From the NCBI GenBank assembly GCA_025175895.1, contig CM046004.1, forward strand, positions 20,137,011 through 20,201,010: a stretch of DNA of 64,000 nt, written 5' to 3'. The notes under the pieces are model-generated. The model was given only the letters and a program-made list of their open reading frames with translations. It made no database searches and was not told the origin of the DNA. The position numbers and the translations under genes are program-made. The stretch comes from Wurfbainia villosa (taxonomy: Eukaryota; Streptophyta; Magnoliopsida; Zingiberales; Zingiberaceae). Positions 43,121 through 53,894 of the stretch are shown here, piece by piece (within the stretch, counting starts at the first letter, position 1; the number at the start of each line of letters is the position of its first letter).

Positions 43121-45022
43121 TGTTGGGGTTGATCCGTGAGGGGAAACTTCGCTTCCCCTTCGCCTCGGTTGCTTGACCATGGTGATCCCTTCGATGTCCC
43201 CGGATTAAAAATTTAATCCTAGACAAAAGGGATTCCCAAAGCAACCAAGTCATCGTCGTGCTATTCGTTTAGAGAGGTCACTTGAACAAACTAGTTGTTC
43301 AAGCAACCATCCTCTATTCTACGAGTAGCCGCGGAATAGACGATGTCCGGATCGTCGGTTTTTGTGTTTATACTCGGGATCCAAGTATTATTTAGCCATT
43401 TACAGAAATATAACATGCACATAAATCAAAAATAAATACAAGCAATGAATAAATGAGAAAGAAGAATAGGTATACCTCCTAGTCTTCTAATGTATGACCT
43501 TCCTCCTTTTGGACGTCGTGTGGGCGACGATCCACCAAAAGTTGAAGCTCCTAGATCGTAACACTTCCTTCCTTGCTCTTCCAAAGCAAGAGAAAGAATA
43601 GAAACAAGGATATTTACCTCCCTAAAACCAGCCAACAAGAAGCAAGGAGTATCCTTGCCGCCGGCCAACAAAAGAAGGAAAGAGAAGGAGTTTTGGGTGT
43701 GGCCGGCCAAAAGCTCCAAGGGAAAACCCTAAACCTTTGTTCCACCGGCCAAGGAGAAGGAGAAGGCTTGTTTTGGACGCTGGCCAAGGTCTGGAAGGAA
43801 GAAGATGGGCGCCGTGACTTGGGAAGAAGAACAACTAAGGAAAGACTTTCCTTAATAGGTGCCGCCCAAGCTCCAAACCCTAATTCCTAACCTTGCCGCC
43901 AACTCCAAAAACCCTAGCTCTCTTCAATTGTTTTCCAAGCCAACTCCATGCCATCCTTTTATAGAGTTAGGGATAAGCCATGAATTAATCTCATCCATTG
44001 GTTCTAGGGATTTAATCTCAACCGTCGGATCTAGAGTTTTAATCTCAACCGTCGGATCTAGAGATTTAATCTCTACCTTTGGATCTCGAGATTTGTTTCT
44101 ATCCTTTGGATCTAAGCATCATGAGGTGTTAATAGGCTACATTAGGGACCATGAGGAGGAGTTGGGTCTTGGCCACCCATGGATCAAGCCCACATAAAGT
44201 CCGATCCACTAATGATGATCCAATCCACTAAAGGTCCATCATTGATCTACCTCACCAACCCCCATATGATAATATGGGATCCATATATTATTTGTACATT
44301 TTCTCCCCGTGTTTAAGATCTCGAATGTCTGTCAATTAATTAATTTACTAACCATTAATTAATCAACATCTAACTCCTTGAGTAGTACCACTCAACCTTT
44401 TCATCATGCCGGACCAAGTCCACCTGCAGGGTTTACATGATGAACCTTATGAGCTCCTCAAGGGGACATCATCATCCTAATATATAGGACACGGTTTCCT
44501 CCTATAATCAACGGCACACCATATAAATAATATCATCTCCCAACTTACCGAGTCTATCGATTTAATCTATAAATCTCGCCCATTGATGAATCAAAGAGAT
44601 GAGTACCAAGTATATGTGCCCGTTATTATATCGGGATTAAGAGCATGTACTAAATAATATCTGAGGTCCGATTCGATTATGTAGTCAGCAATAAATCGAA
44701 TCACCTCTTTGTTGGTCCTGCTCAATACACACAAAGTGCACTAGTGTGATTCTATGGTCAAGACAAACCAATACCAAATCACACTACAACCATTCCGATG
44801 GTTTGTCCAAAGCCATCTCGGTTGTGAGCCTTTACTTATACTTTACAAGGAGCCGATAACATGATCTCCCGTGTGACACCACACACCATGTTATCTACAA
44901 TGTAACGTATTAGACAATATTGCATAACCATAAAAATATGCAAACAATGATCATGTGATTCTTATTTCAAAATAAAGATGTTCATACAAAAAAAAATAGA
45001 CTTTTAAGTATACATCCCTACA
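43121..45022 (-). repeat. 5' LTR of element D
   Basis: 1902 bp with ends TGTTGGGG and CCCTACA. The TATA-like word reads TATAAAC on the minus strand at 43366-43372 (TATAAATA in the 3' LTR). It retains GCCGCCC and TTGCCGCC words altered in the 3' LTR. Its outer side is followed by CAATG and LTR sequence of C'. Confidence 0.92.
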
Positions 45023-46245
45023 CAATGATCATAATCCGAAGGATTTAAAATGAGCTTGAGAATGAGATTCTCATATCGAGAGAAACTAGGTTTGGTTGGA
45101 CCAAACAAGGAGCGAGCATGAAACTGTTTCAGTCGCAATGGAAGCATGGATGGGCTGAGCCTTATGAAGACATGATGGATAAACCAAATTGGTTTGGTTC
45201 TAATCCAATGGTGGAGAATAAACCAAAGGGGTTCGGTTTGTTTTAAACGAATGAACCAAAGTTGGTTCTGTTCGTTTTAACTTAAAATAGACCAACTCGG
45301 TTCGGTTTATTTTAACTTAAGTTATTGGAGTGGGTTAACGGGTTTTGGTTATGAACCAATAACTCTAAGGAGAAGTTTTCTTAATGGTTAAGAAACATGG
45401 GCTCTATAAAAACACTGTTAGGTTTTTGGAGAGCCCAAACTTTATTTTGGAAAAACTTTTCTTCCTCTCCTCTCCCTCTCTTCTCCTTGCCGCCGCCCAA
45501 CAAGGTTGCCACCCAACCTTGCTACCGCCTCTTGCAGCTGCTGCTGCCAACGCCACCAGATGTCGCCGACCACCTACTACTACCGACGACCCTCCAGTGA
45601 CATCCCTTGGCTCCGGTGACCAAGGTGCAGCCGGCCTTCCTCCTTTGGGCCGACGCAAATCCTCCACCAAGCTGTCCAGTTTTCTGGACAGCTTGTTTCC
45701 TTTCATGTCGGAGCGTCATTTGAATAATGTTTGGAGCTCCGACAGTGTCTACCTTGCCGGGGATTCGATCTCCGGTAATCCTCATAGGTGGAGGACCAAG
45801 GATTCATCAATCAGTTGACGAATACTTCTCCGGAGAAGCGAGTTTTGGGGACTCATTTACAAATTCGAATTTTGATTCGGATTATGATCTTCTCTCAATC
45901 ACATCGTCTTCGACATGAGGCTAGTGACTCCTACGAAGATGAGGCTCGTAGCTTGGCGAAGCTATCTCGATGGTACTCGGCGTGGATACGGATAGAGGCA
46001 ATTCTAGAGAGAGTTGCTCCGGTTGATGTCATTCCCGCTGCACGTAATACGTCAGGTATAACTAGCATAATTTCCTTTTATTGCAAAATTTGAAATTGTG
46101 ATTATGTCTACACATGTTGTACTATGCATGCGTGTGATGTGTGTGTTATAATAAATTATATTTATTACTTTTTAATTCTTCCATTGTCCACATGTTTACG
46201 AAATATGTTCGAACACACACTCGCCGCGGTGCCGAAAACCCAACA
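45023..46245 (+). repeat. 5' LTR of C', second part
   Basis: Begins with the second target copy CAATG and continues the C' LTR to its end GAAAACCCAACA. The TATA box is TATAAA at 45405-45410. It matches, inverted, 28831 to about 29999 in element C, including the CTCATAGGTGGAGGACCAAG block (45781). Confidence 0.85.
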
Positions 46246-46260
46246 GTGGTATTAGAGCCC
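46246..46260 (+). other. Primer binding site of C'
   Basis: GTGGTATTAGAGCCC, one base off the TGGTATCAGAGC consensus. Confidence 0.85.
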
Positions 46261-46716
46261 AGGTTGTGTTTCAACATAATCAAAAAATTGTTTTACGTTA
46301 GTCGTAATTGTATTTATGAAAATTTTCTACTTTTGGAAAGTTTAGAAGTATTTATGGAAATTTTCTAATTTTAGAAAGTTTAGAAGTGTTTATGGAAATC
46401 TTCTACTTTTGGAAAGTTTAGAAGTATTTATGGAAATTAACACTTTCCATAAATAAAATACGTGATTATATTTGGAAATTTGTTTCCTAATTTAATCATG
46501 ATTTGATTTGGGAATCAAATCTAAAACATATTTTATTTCCATAAATAGTTTTGACAATTTAGGAAATTTGTTTCCTAAATTAAATTTGACTTTCCTTAAT
46601 TAAGACTTTCTATAAATAAAATATGTGATTAGATTTGGAAATTTGTTTCCTAATTTAATCATGATTTGATTTGGGGAATCAAATCTCAAATATAATTTAT
46701 TTCCATAAATAGTTAT
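46261..46716 (+). repeat. C' leader start with two kinds of direct repeats
   Basis: Three tandem units of about 41 bp with CTTTTGGAAAGTTTAGAAG lie at about 46313-46438. A longer block of about 110 bp (ATTTGGAAATTTGTTTCC through TTTATTTCCATAAATAG) occurs twice, at 46440-46552 and 46604-46716. Element C has fewer of these units. The end is the target copy GTTAT (46712-46716) of element E. Confidence 0.7.
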
Positions 46717-48550
46717 TGTTAGGTTTTTCCGAGCCGCAAAAACCGCTTTTTGCGTTGCGGAAACCTCGGAAGCCCCCGGCCACGGATCCGTGCGAAGAAG
46801 TATTAAAACAAAACATGTATGTGCTTGTATAAAAATCCTAGATCTACCTTAGATCTAAGAGATAAGATCATTACCCTCGATGCGATGCCCTTCGCAAATC
46901 CTGCTCGTCCAAAAGTCCGCCGGAACTCGAGAGTGTCAAGTGCACACTCCTCTATGGTATCCACACAAGCAATAGGTGGAAGAAAAACACACTTGAGTGT
47001 GCTAGCACTCCTAGGGTGTCTCGGCAAGATGAGGAAGGAGAGGGGGAGAGCTTGAGAGGAAAGGTTCCAAGGTTGAAGATGAAGTAATTAGAGTAACTCA
47101 TCAAATGAATTCCCCTAATGAAACCCCTAAAGTGGCCGGCCACTTCAAGGAGAGGGAGTTACATGCATGCATGTAACTCCCATGTCCCTTGGTCTCCCTC
47201 ATGAGGTGGCACCAATTGACAAAGTCAATGATGATGTGGAGCATCATCATTGGCCGGCCATGCCTAGTCATCATCATGACATGGCATTTGGTCAAGTCAA
47301 ACTTGACCTTTCATCTTCCCTCTCAAGTCAAGTCAAACTTGACCTCTAATCTCCCATGGTTGATCAAATCTAACCACTTGACTCAAGTCAATTTAATATA
47401 ATGAATCTCTATTCATTAATTTAAATTGATTTGATGAATCAAATCTCAATTAGACTCATTCAACACTTGAATCAACTTGAGTCTAACTCAATTAGTCTAA
47501 TTTGGATTACTCTTAATCCAATTTGGTTCATCCCATGAACCTAATCCTCATGGTTCATCATATGAACCTAATCTCCATCTAATTGCTCTTATGTGTGTGA
47601 CCCTATAGGTTCTTGTAACGTTGGCAATGTCCCTAAACCAATTTAGGAACATAAGCAATGAGCGGTATCTAGCAACACATCATTGCTACCCAAGTTACAA
47701 GAATGTTGAGCTCCAACATCACCTTTGTGACTACTAATTGTGACTCTCACAATATGTGACAATGTCCCTCTATCCTTGACATCTAGATTGACCAATCGAG
47801 GCATAGACCGTGTCATCCTCGTACAATCTAAATCTTGAACTCCAAGTAGACTCACTCTAATCAAATGAGCTCAATATCTCATATTGACTCATTTGGGCAT
47901 GGCCATGCACTTCGTGGTCTCACTCTATCAAGAATATCGATGTCACCCCCGTCATATAGGAGGGATAGATCCCATCTACATCACTCACATCCCTCCGCAT
48001 AATTCGTTACATACCCAGTAATCGCCTTTATAGTCCACCCATTTACGGGTGACGTTTGACGAAGCCAAAGTATGCAACTCCTTATGTAGGGAACCATGGT
48101 GACTTCAGGTCTAAGGACTAATAGTCATACTAATAGCCACATGAGAAAGTATATGACACTCATATAACGATCCATGATACTTTCTCATGGGTCATTCAAG
48201 ATACATTCTCCAATGCATACCCATGTGTCAACTTGATATCTCATATCCATGACTTGTGAGATCAAGTCATCTTGTTGACCTACATGCTAGTCTCTATGCA
48301 TTAACATTGTCCTTGAATGTTAATACTCGACTAGGAATGATTAAGAGTAGTGTTCTCTATATCATCTCATTATCGATTCAACCAATCGATTGATATAGAT
48401 AAGAACCTACTACTCAAGGACATTATTATATTTAGTTATTTGGCACCAATACAAGTAAATATAATAACCATGCCTTTATAAATAGGAATATGATACAATA
48501 AAGTCCATACAACAATCATCATATGATTGGCTCTAGGGCTTTCACTAACA
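46717..48550 (-). repeat. 3' LTR of element E
   Basis: TGTTAGGTTTTTCCGAG to TTTCACTAACA, 1834 bp. Contains CCGCAAAAACCGCTTTTTGCG (46735) and GTGGCCGGCCAC (47133), both shortened or changed in the 5' LTR. Confidence 0.9.
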
Positions 48551-48566
48551 ATCTCCCACTAGCACT
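48551..48566 (-). other. Polypurine tract of element E
   Basis: Minus strand GTGCTAGTGGGAGAT next to the 3' LTR. Confidence 0.8.
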
Positions 48567-48599
48567 AGTGCCAATCACCGTAGTATCTAATACCCAATG

Positions 48600-49030
48600 A
48601 CCTAGTGACCATCATGCTTTTACGTGTCAAAGCCTTGGTCAAGGGATCTGCGATGTTAGCCTCTGTGGGTACTCAAATCTTCACATCTCCTCGATCGACA
48701 ATCTCACGAATGAGATGGAAGCACCGATATATTCGGCCTCATTGTAGAATCAATAACTGTGGTCTGCTTGGAACTCTTCCACTCAGCTACCTATTCAAGC
48801 AAAATACGAACCACATTGCGATCTATAATCATCACAGTCGGTTTGGAAGCCGGCATCTGTAACCCTTTACGCCTAGCTCCTCATCGCCTCAAATATCAAG
48901 AAATATTCTTTAGTCCTTCTCAAGTACTTAAGAATATTCTTGATTGCTATCGATGCTGACGCTCACCGGATCCGATCGTATCTACTCGTCATGCTCAAAG
49001 CATACGAGACACAGAGAGACGTGCATATGA
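48600..49030 (-). pseudogene. RNase H remnant of element E
   Basis: Minus strand shows the NEAEYI catalytic block near 48732-48750 and parts of the regions before and after it, in changing frames. Most of the domain between is shortened. Not functional. Confidence 0.6.
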
Positions 49031-50230
49031 TAGATCCTATAGCGGATGCATAAGGGATCTTATCCATGTCTCTCTCCTCTCTAGAAGAGGGACTTTGAGT
49101 CTTGAAAGACTCACACCATGTGACATCCAGAAGTCCTTTCTTGGAATTCTCGCATGGCAAACCAAGTAATACCGTGTCAATGTATGTACTCGACTTAGGC
49201 CAAGCAATCTCTTAGATCTATCTCTATAGATCTTGATGCCTAGAATACTTTGCTTCACCTAAGTCCTTCATTAAGAAGCACGCCCCCAAGTCTTCTGCAT
49301 CAGTAGCGAAGGGATGTCATTCCCAATGAGTAGTATGTCATCCACATACAATACAAGGAACACAACTGTGTTCCCATTAACCCTCTTGTAGACTCAGTGT
49401 TGATCTTCATTCTTGATTAAACCAAACTGTTTGATCGCATCATCGAATCGAAGATTCGGCTCAGAAGCTTGCTTTAGCCCATAAATGGACCTTTGCGGCT
49501 TGCATACCTTCCCGATATCGTGGATCTACAAAACCCTCGAGGTTGTGTCATGTACACATCCTCGAGTAAGTTTCCATTCAAACGCGGTTTTGACATCCAT
49601 CTGCCAGATCTCATAATCGTGGTATGCTGCAATAGCAAGCAAGATCCGAATGGACTTAAACATCGCCACTGGAGAAAAGGTTTCATCATAGTCAATACCA
49701 TGAATTTGCTTGAAACCTTTAGCCACCAATCGGCCCTTATAGGTATGCGTAAGTCCATCCATGTCAGTCTTTCTCCTAAGGACCCACTTACACCCAATGG
49801 GTTTGACCCCTTCAGGTGGATCAACCAAAGTCCATACTTGGTTAGTGTACATGGATTCCATTTCGGATCTCATGGCGTCTAGCCATTTCTCAGAATCTGG
49901 GCTCATCACAGCTTCCTGATAGGAGGTAGGCTCATTCTCAATGAGCATAACGTCATCATGGTCAGACAAGAGAAATGAGTATCTCTCAGGCTGACGACGT
50001 ACCCTATCAGACCTGCGAAGAGGTATGTCTACTTGAACAGGTGGTTGTTCCACAACTCTTTGTGCAACAACCTCATCACCCACAACACTTTGTGGTTCCT
50101 GTTCAACCTCCATCAAGGCCTCAGTGCTATGGTCCTTATCTTGAATTTCTTCAAGATCGAAGGTGCTCCCACTAGTTTTTCTAGAAACAAAATCCCTTTC
50201 TAGAAAAACCCCAGTCTTTGCCACAAACAC
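49031..50230 (-). pseudogene. Reverse transcriptase and linker of element E
   Basis: The first 234 codons (50230-49526) are open: linker with VDIPLRRSDRVRRQPERYSF, then MYTNQVWTLVDPPEGVKPIG, RLVAKGFKQIHGIDYDETF and WQMDVKTAF. A frame shift follows directly after this catalytic Asp. YVDD is at 49337-49348 and the LGIKIYRDRSKRLLGL block at about 49200. Several shifts lie between. Dead copy. Confidence 0.82.
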
Positions 50231-50960
50231 TTTGTGCTGACTGGGAATGTAGAAGTAATATCCCTTTGTAGACTTGGGATATCCAACAAAATAGCACCTA
50301 TCGGATTTGGGTCCCAGTTTGTCTGAGACTTGACGTCAAACGTAAATCTCACAACCCCAAATCCTCATAAAAGACATCTTGGGATTTTTCCCTGTCCATA
50401 TCGTATATGGTGTCTTTACCTGACCTTGGATGGTACAGTTAAGGGTAAAGGTCGTGTCCAGAGCATATCCCCAAAAGGATATAGGAAGATCTGTGTGACT
50501 CATCATAGATCGTACCATATCCAATAGGTACGATTCCTCCTTTCGGATACACCATTCCACCGTGGTGTTCCAGGGAGGAGTGAGTTGGGATAGAATCCAC
50601 ACTCACTAGATAGTCACGAAACTCATGGCTAAGGTATTCACCACCTCGATCCGATCAAGTATCTTAATACTCTTGCCGGGTTTTGTACTTCATTCTTGAA
50701 TTCTTTGAACTTTTCAAAGGATTGATTTATGTGTCATAAGATACACATAACCATATCGAAGTCATCTAAAGAATGTAATGAAGTACACTTAACCACCTCT
50801 AGCAACATTGAAAGGACCACATACATCACTATGTATAAGTCCCAACAAATCTGTTGCTCTTTCGCTATGTCCACTAAAGGGAGTCTTGGTCATCTTGCCT
50901 AAAAGGCAAGACTCGCATGTCTCATATGATTCAAAATCAAATGAGTCTAGCACCCATCCT
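50231..50960 (-). pseudogene. Integrase of element E
   Basis: Minus strand fragments: KMTKTPFSG-type zinc-domain end near 50880, RSMMSHTDLPISFWGYALDT and KNPKMSFMRIWGCEIYV (50336-50530). The glutamate region (near 50550) is damaged and frames change several times. Confidence 0.7.
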
Positions 50961-51560
50961 TATGGAGAGATAAGCGACTCTCATTTATGTGACCTGCGAC
51001 AATGCCAGAGATAGGTTTGGTTCAACTCATTTGATTTGAACCTCTTGGTACTTATGTTATAGATAGGGCTCTCTAAGTCTAGAAAGTAGAGTCCGTTCAT
51101 TAGAGGTGCACTACAATAGAACATATCATTTAAATAAACTGAACAACATTTATTCTTTATTATAAATGAAAATCCTTTCTTGTCCAAACAAGAAATTGAA
51201 ATGATGTTCTTAGTTAAGGCAGGCACATAACAATATTCATCTAATTCTAGTATAAGCCCAGAGGGCGAGATAGATCATAAGCAAAGAACCCTTGCTCCAT
51301 TGCCTACTCGTAGGTCCACCTCGCCCTTTGTCAATGCCTTGCTATTTCTCATTTTGCACATTGGTACAAATGTGAGATGCACATCCCAGATCTAATACCC
51401 ATGATGAAGAAATAGATAGATTGACTTCTATAACATTTATACCTGAAGTAGAAGTCTCACTTCTCTTCTTCTTAAGATCTTCCAGGTATGCCTTGCAGTT
51501 ACGCTTCCAGTGTTCTGCTTCCTTACAGTAGAAGCAAGCCCCTTCCTTAGCTACCCCTCC
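50961..51560 (-). pseudogene. Zinc knuckle and protease region of element E
   Basis: A cysteine-rich knuckle remnant near 51500-51545 (CKAY-, EAEHWKRNC-like). A protease block at about 51350-51420 reads SWVLDLGCASHICTN, with Leu in place of Thr/Ser in the active site. NIISISCLDKKGF and LYFLDLESPIYN follow (50981-51226), ending in the HHCC start TYLWHCRRSH. Broken by frame shifts. Confidence 0.7.
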
Positions 51561-52265
51561 TTTGGGTTTAAGTTCTTTGCCTTTGCCCTTGGCTTGGGAC
51601 TTTCCCTTACCTTTAGGCTTGCCCTTGCCTTTCTTTTACGCACCATCAAAATGGTGTCGATTTACCCTTCTTAAGGTTAAGCTCTGCTTCTCAACATCTT
51701 TGAGCATTTCAGTAATGGCTTATCAATTTCATTCATGTTATAATTCATGACAAATTGATCGAAGGCTCTTGGCAAAGATTGCAAGATTAGGTCTTGGCCA
51801 AGTGGGAATCCCAAATTTTGTAGGTTTTCTACGCACAATCATCTTGAGTACATATGTACCTCACGGAGTCCCGTCTTGCATTTTGGACCCAAATAATGCC
51901 TTAGAGACTTCATATCTCTCATGCCTAGCTTGTCCTTGATATAGTTGAGAAGATGTCCAACCATATCATAAGCATTCATGAACTCGTGTTGCTTCAAGCT
52001 CGAGTTCATGGTCGCAGCATTAGACATGACACATCTAATGCATCATCTTGATGCTTCTTGTAAGCATCTTTGTCACTCGTGAGGCATTGGCAGAGGTGCC
52101 TCCGGAATGGGCTGCCCAGACGTCTGACTTCCTTTCTTGGGGTGAGAACAATTCTCGTGTTCTGTACACCCAGAAATTTGCTCCATTGAGCTTGTCCTTC
52201 TCAAGGACAGATCGCAGAGAGAGAGAGTGTTCGTGTTTGTTGACATAGTAATCTACAACATACAA
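51561..52265 (-). pseudogene. gag: gag remnant of element E
   Basis: N-terminal LSLRSVLEKDKLNGANF followed by RTRELFSPQERKSD (deletions in the WxRNLRIVL region). Then MSNAATMNSSLKQHEFMNAY with DMVGHLL (51839-52027) and a Lys-rich, zinc-knuckle-proximal part. The same gag family as C and D, with several shifts. Confidence 0.72.
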
Positions 52266-52904
52266 TGCAGAGGATTAATATCATATTCCTTTTATCATTT
52301 AATTAGGCCTTTAATAAAATGATGCTCCCACTAAATTATAGGAATTTTGTAGAATCGAGTTATGGATGTGGTCAAACCACTTTTACTAGATTCATACAAA
52401 CTAGCTATAATTCTTACGGGACAAGATCCACATCATACTAAGCCTTGAGTTAGCTTTGGCTAAATCGCCCAAGACTTAGTACGATCGGTGGGTAACACAT
52501 TACCGATTACATCTCTATGCAACTCTTGTTTATAGGACTAAGACCCACATTTACAAAAGACCTTGAGTTAGCTTTGGCTAAATCGCCCAAGATTTAGTGT
52601 AAATGCGATCTTAACCTATCTTTCCAACGATTGGAATATGCCTATAGTTCTACTCGATCCAATTGAGTTAACTAGTTTTGCTCAATCTAATTGAGCTTAC
52701 TCTAACCCGAGTCGTGATAGGCGGGACCAAGATTGTCCCTCCGCACCCTACCAAGATAATATGCGTTGCTCGCTTTGGCGATTCAACAACAACAAATGAT
52801 CGAGGTAGTGATGGGTATCAAGGCTCGAGGCATTTTCGAGTTGATTCGATTATGATCTAATCTAATCGTAATGTGTATCTTATACGCATTTAGGCCTTTA
52901 TTAT

Positions 52905-53040
52905 CCTATATTAGCATGCATCATATACATACATTAATTATTCTAGCATGCATCATATACATACAATAAAATTAACCTAGCATGCATCATATACATACAA
53001 ACATGTTTCTACTAGCATGCATCACATACATACAAGCAAA
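52905..53040. repeat. Tandem repeat with core TAGCATGCATCATATACATAC
   Basis: Four units of 30-40 bp share AGCATGCATCATATACATAC at about 52914, 52944, 52979 and 53013 (the last with CATCACAT). AT-rich; part of the E leader. Confidence 0.85.
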
Positions 53041-53534
53041 ATCAATTAAATATACATATATATATCAACATATATATATATCATTAAATGTGATATAGTC
53101 ATGGCCCTACTACGATCTTCTCAAGCCAATGAGAAGATCGGACGGTCAACCTAAGGCTAGCGGCTTCTCCAAGCGCTTCCTTTGACCGCCATGTGTCGTC
53201 GTCACCCTTCTCGTAAGCTCGTCTTCAAGTGGACTTTCCACCACTCCATTTTTGTACATTACAAATACGAAACTCGAGTTACATTCGAGTCTAAAACTAT
53301 TTATAACTAGAATATTAAAAGAATAGGTGCGACGCGCAGGTCGCAAACACTTTACAACACGCACAACCACAAAACGGCACGCAGGCCGTATTATGAATTA
53401 CAACACACTTAATCCAATCCAATTGGGTTATTGGGCCATGAAAATCACAGAATTATACATAATTCTAAATTATGTATTTTTACAGAAATTTCTATAATTT
53501 TTCCTAATTTATTTCGAATTTATGAGTCAACTCT

Positions 53535-53774
53535 CCGTAACGGTCCCGCTAAGCGGTTTCCGGGCGCGATCGCGGGACATGGCCCCTTTAGGGGATAGGG
53601 GCAGCGCCCCTACTCGCAAAATAAACTTCGCGAGTGTCCCTACAATGATCTTACAGCGACTTAAGTCGCTGTCCCAAAAACCTAAAGCGAGAACTCGCCG
53701 ATTCGGAGAGTTTTTCTCGACGGTTGAAGCCTACGAGTGTCCCAACACTCGTTGCTTCGACTCTACGAGAAAAA
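53535..53774. other. Array of consecutive inverted repeats (hairpins) in the E leader
   Basis: Within 240 bp I can trace about ten perfect stems: CCGTAACGG (53535), CCGCTAAGCGG (53546), CGCGATCGCG (53565), CCCCTTTAGGGG (53583), TAGGGGCAGCGCCCCTA (53596), ACTCGC...GCGAGT (53612-53635), the 20 bp palindrome ACAGCGACTTAAGTCGCTGT (53653), GCGAGAACTCGC (53687), GAGA...TCTC (53706) and ACGAGTGTCCCAACACTCGT (53733). Longer pairings enclose some of them: GTCCCG (53543) with CGGGAC (53573), GAAGC with GCTTC around the last, and TTTTTCTCG (53711) with CGAGAAAAA (53766). It is GC-rich amid AT-rich DNA, 110-350 bases downstream of the primer site on the element strand. Function unknown. Confidence 0.8.
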
Positions 53775-53881
53775 TACCCAAAAATTCTATAAAATAAGAA
53801 AATTTACAGAAACATATAAATCTGTAATTTTTATATCTAATATAAAAACAACAAAAATGAAACACATACATGCTTCGTGAC

Positions 53882-53894
53882 GTGGCTCGATACC
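53882..53894 (-). other. Altered primer binding site of element E
   Basis: Minus strand TGGTATCGAGCCAC: the AG of TGGTATCAGAGCC is missing, and the LTR that follows lacks its terminal TG base pair (AGTTAGG instead of TGTTAGG). Confidence 0.7.

Larger units (their letters stand above)
36213..45022 (-). mobile_element. Element D: nearly complete Copia retrotransposon
   Basis: 8.8 kb with 3' LTR 36213-38107, polypurine tract, pol and gag on the minus strand, 1 kb leader, primer site and 5' LTR 43121-45022. The target duplication CAATG is at 36208-36212 and 45023-45027. All Copia domains are present in the order gag, protease, integrase, reverse transcriptase, RNase H. I count three in-frame stops and one frame shift. 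The LTRs are almost identical apart from a few GC-rich indels, so this is among the youngest insertions here. Confidence 0.93.
52266..53881 (-). other. Leader of element E
   Basis: 1.6 kb of non-coding DNA between primer site and gag. It holds two repeats of CCTTGAGTTAGCTTTGGCTA (52443 and 52560), a tandem repeat (52905-53040), TATATA-rich sequence near 53055-53090 and the hairpin array 53535-53774. Confidence 0.6.

Noticed and set aside
53041..53095. TATATA promoter in the E leader
   Set aside because: Simple AT repeats next to a tandem array; no positional evidence for transcription start.
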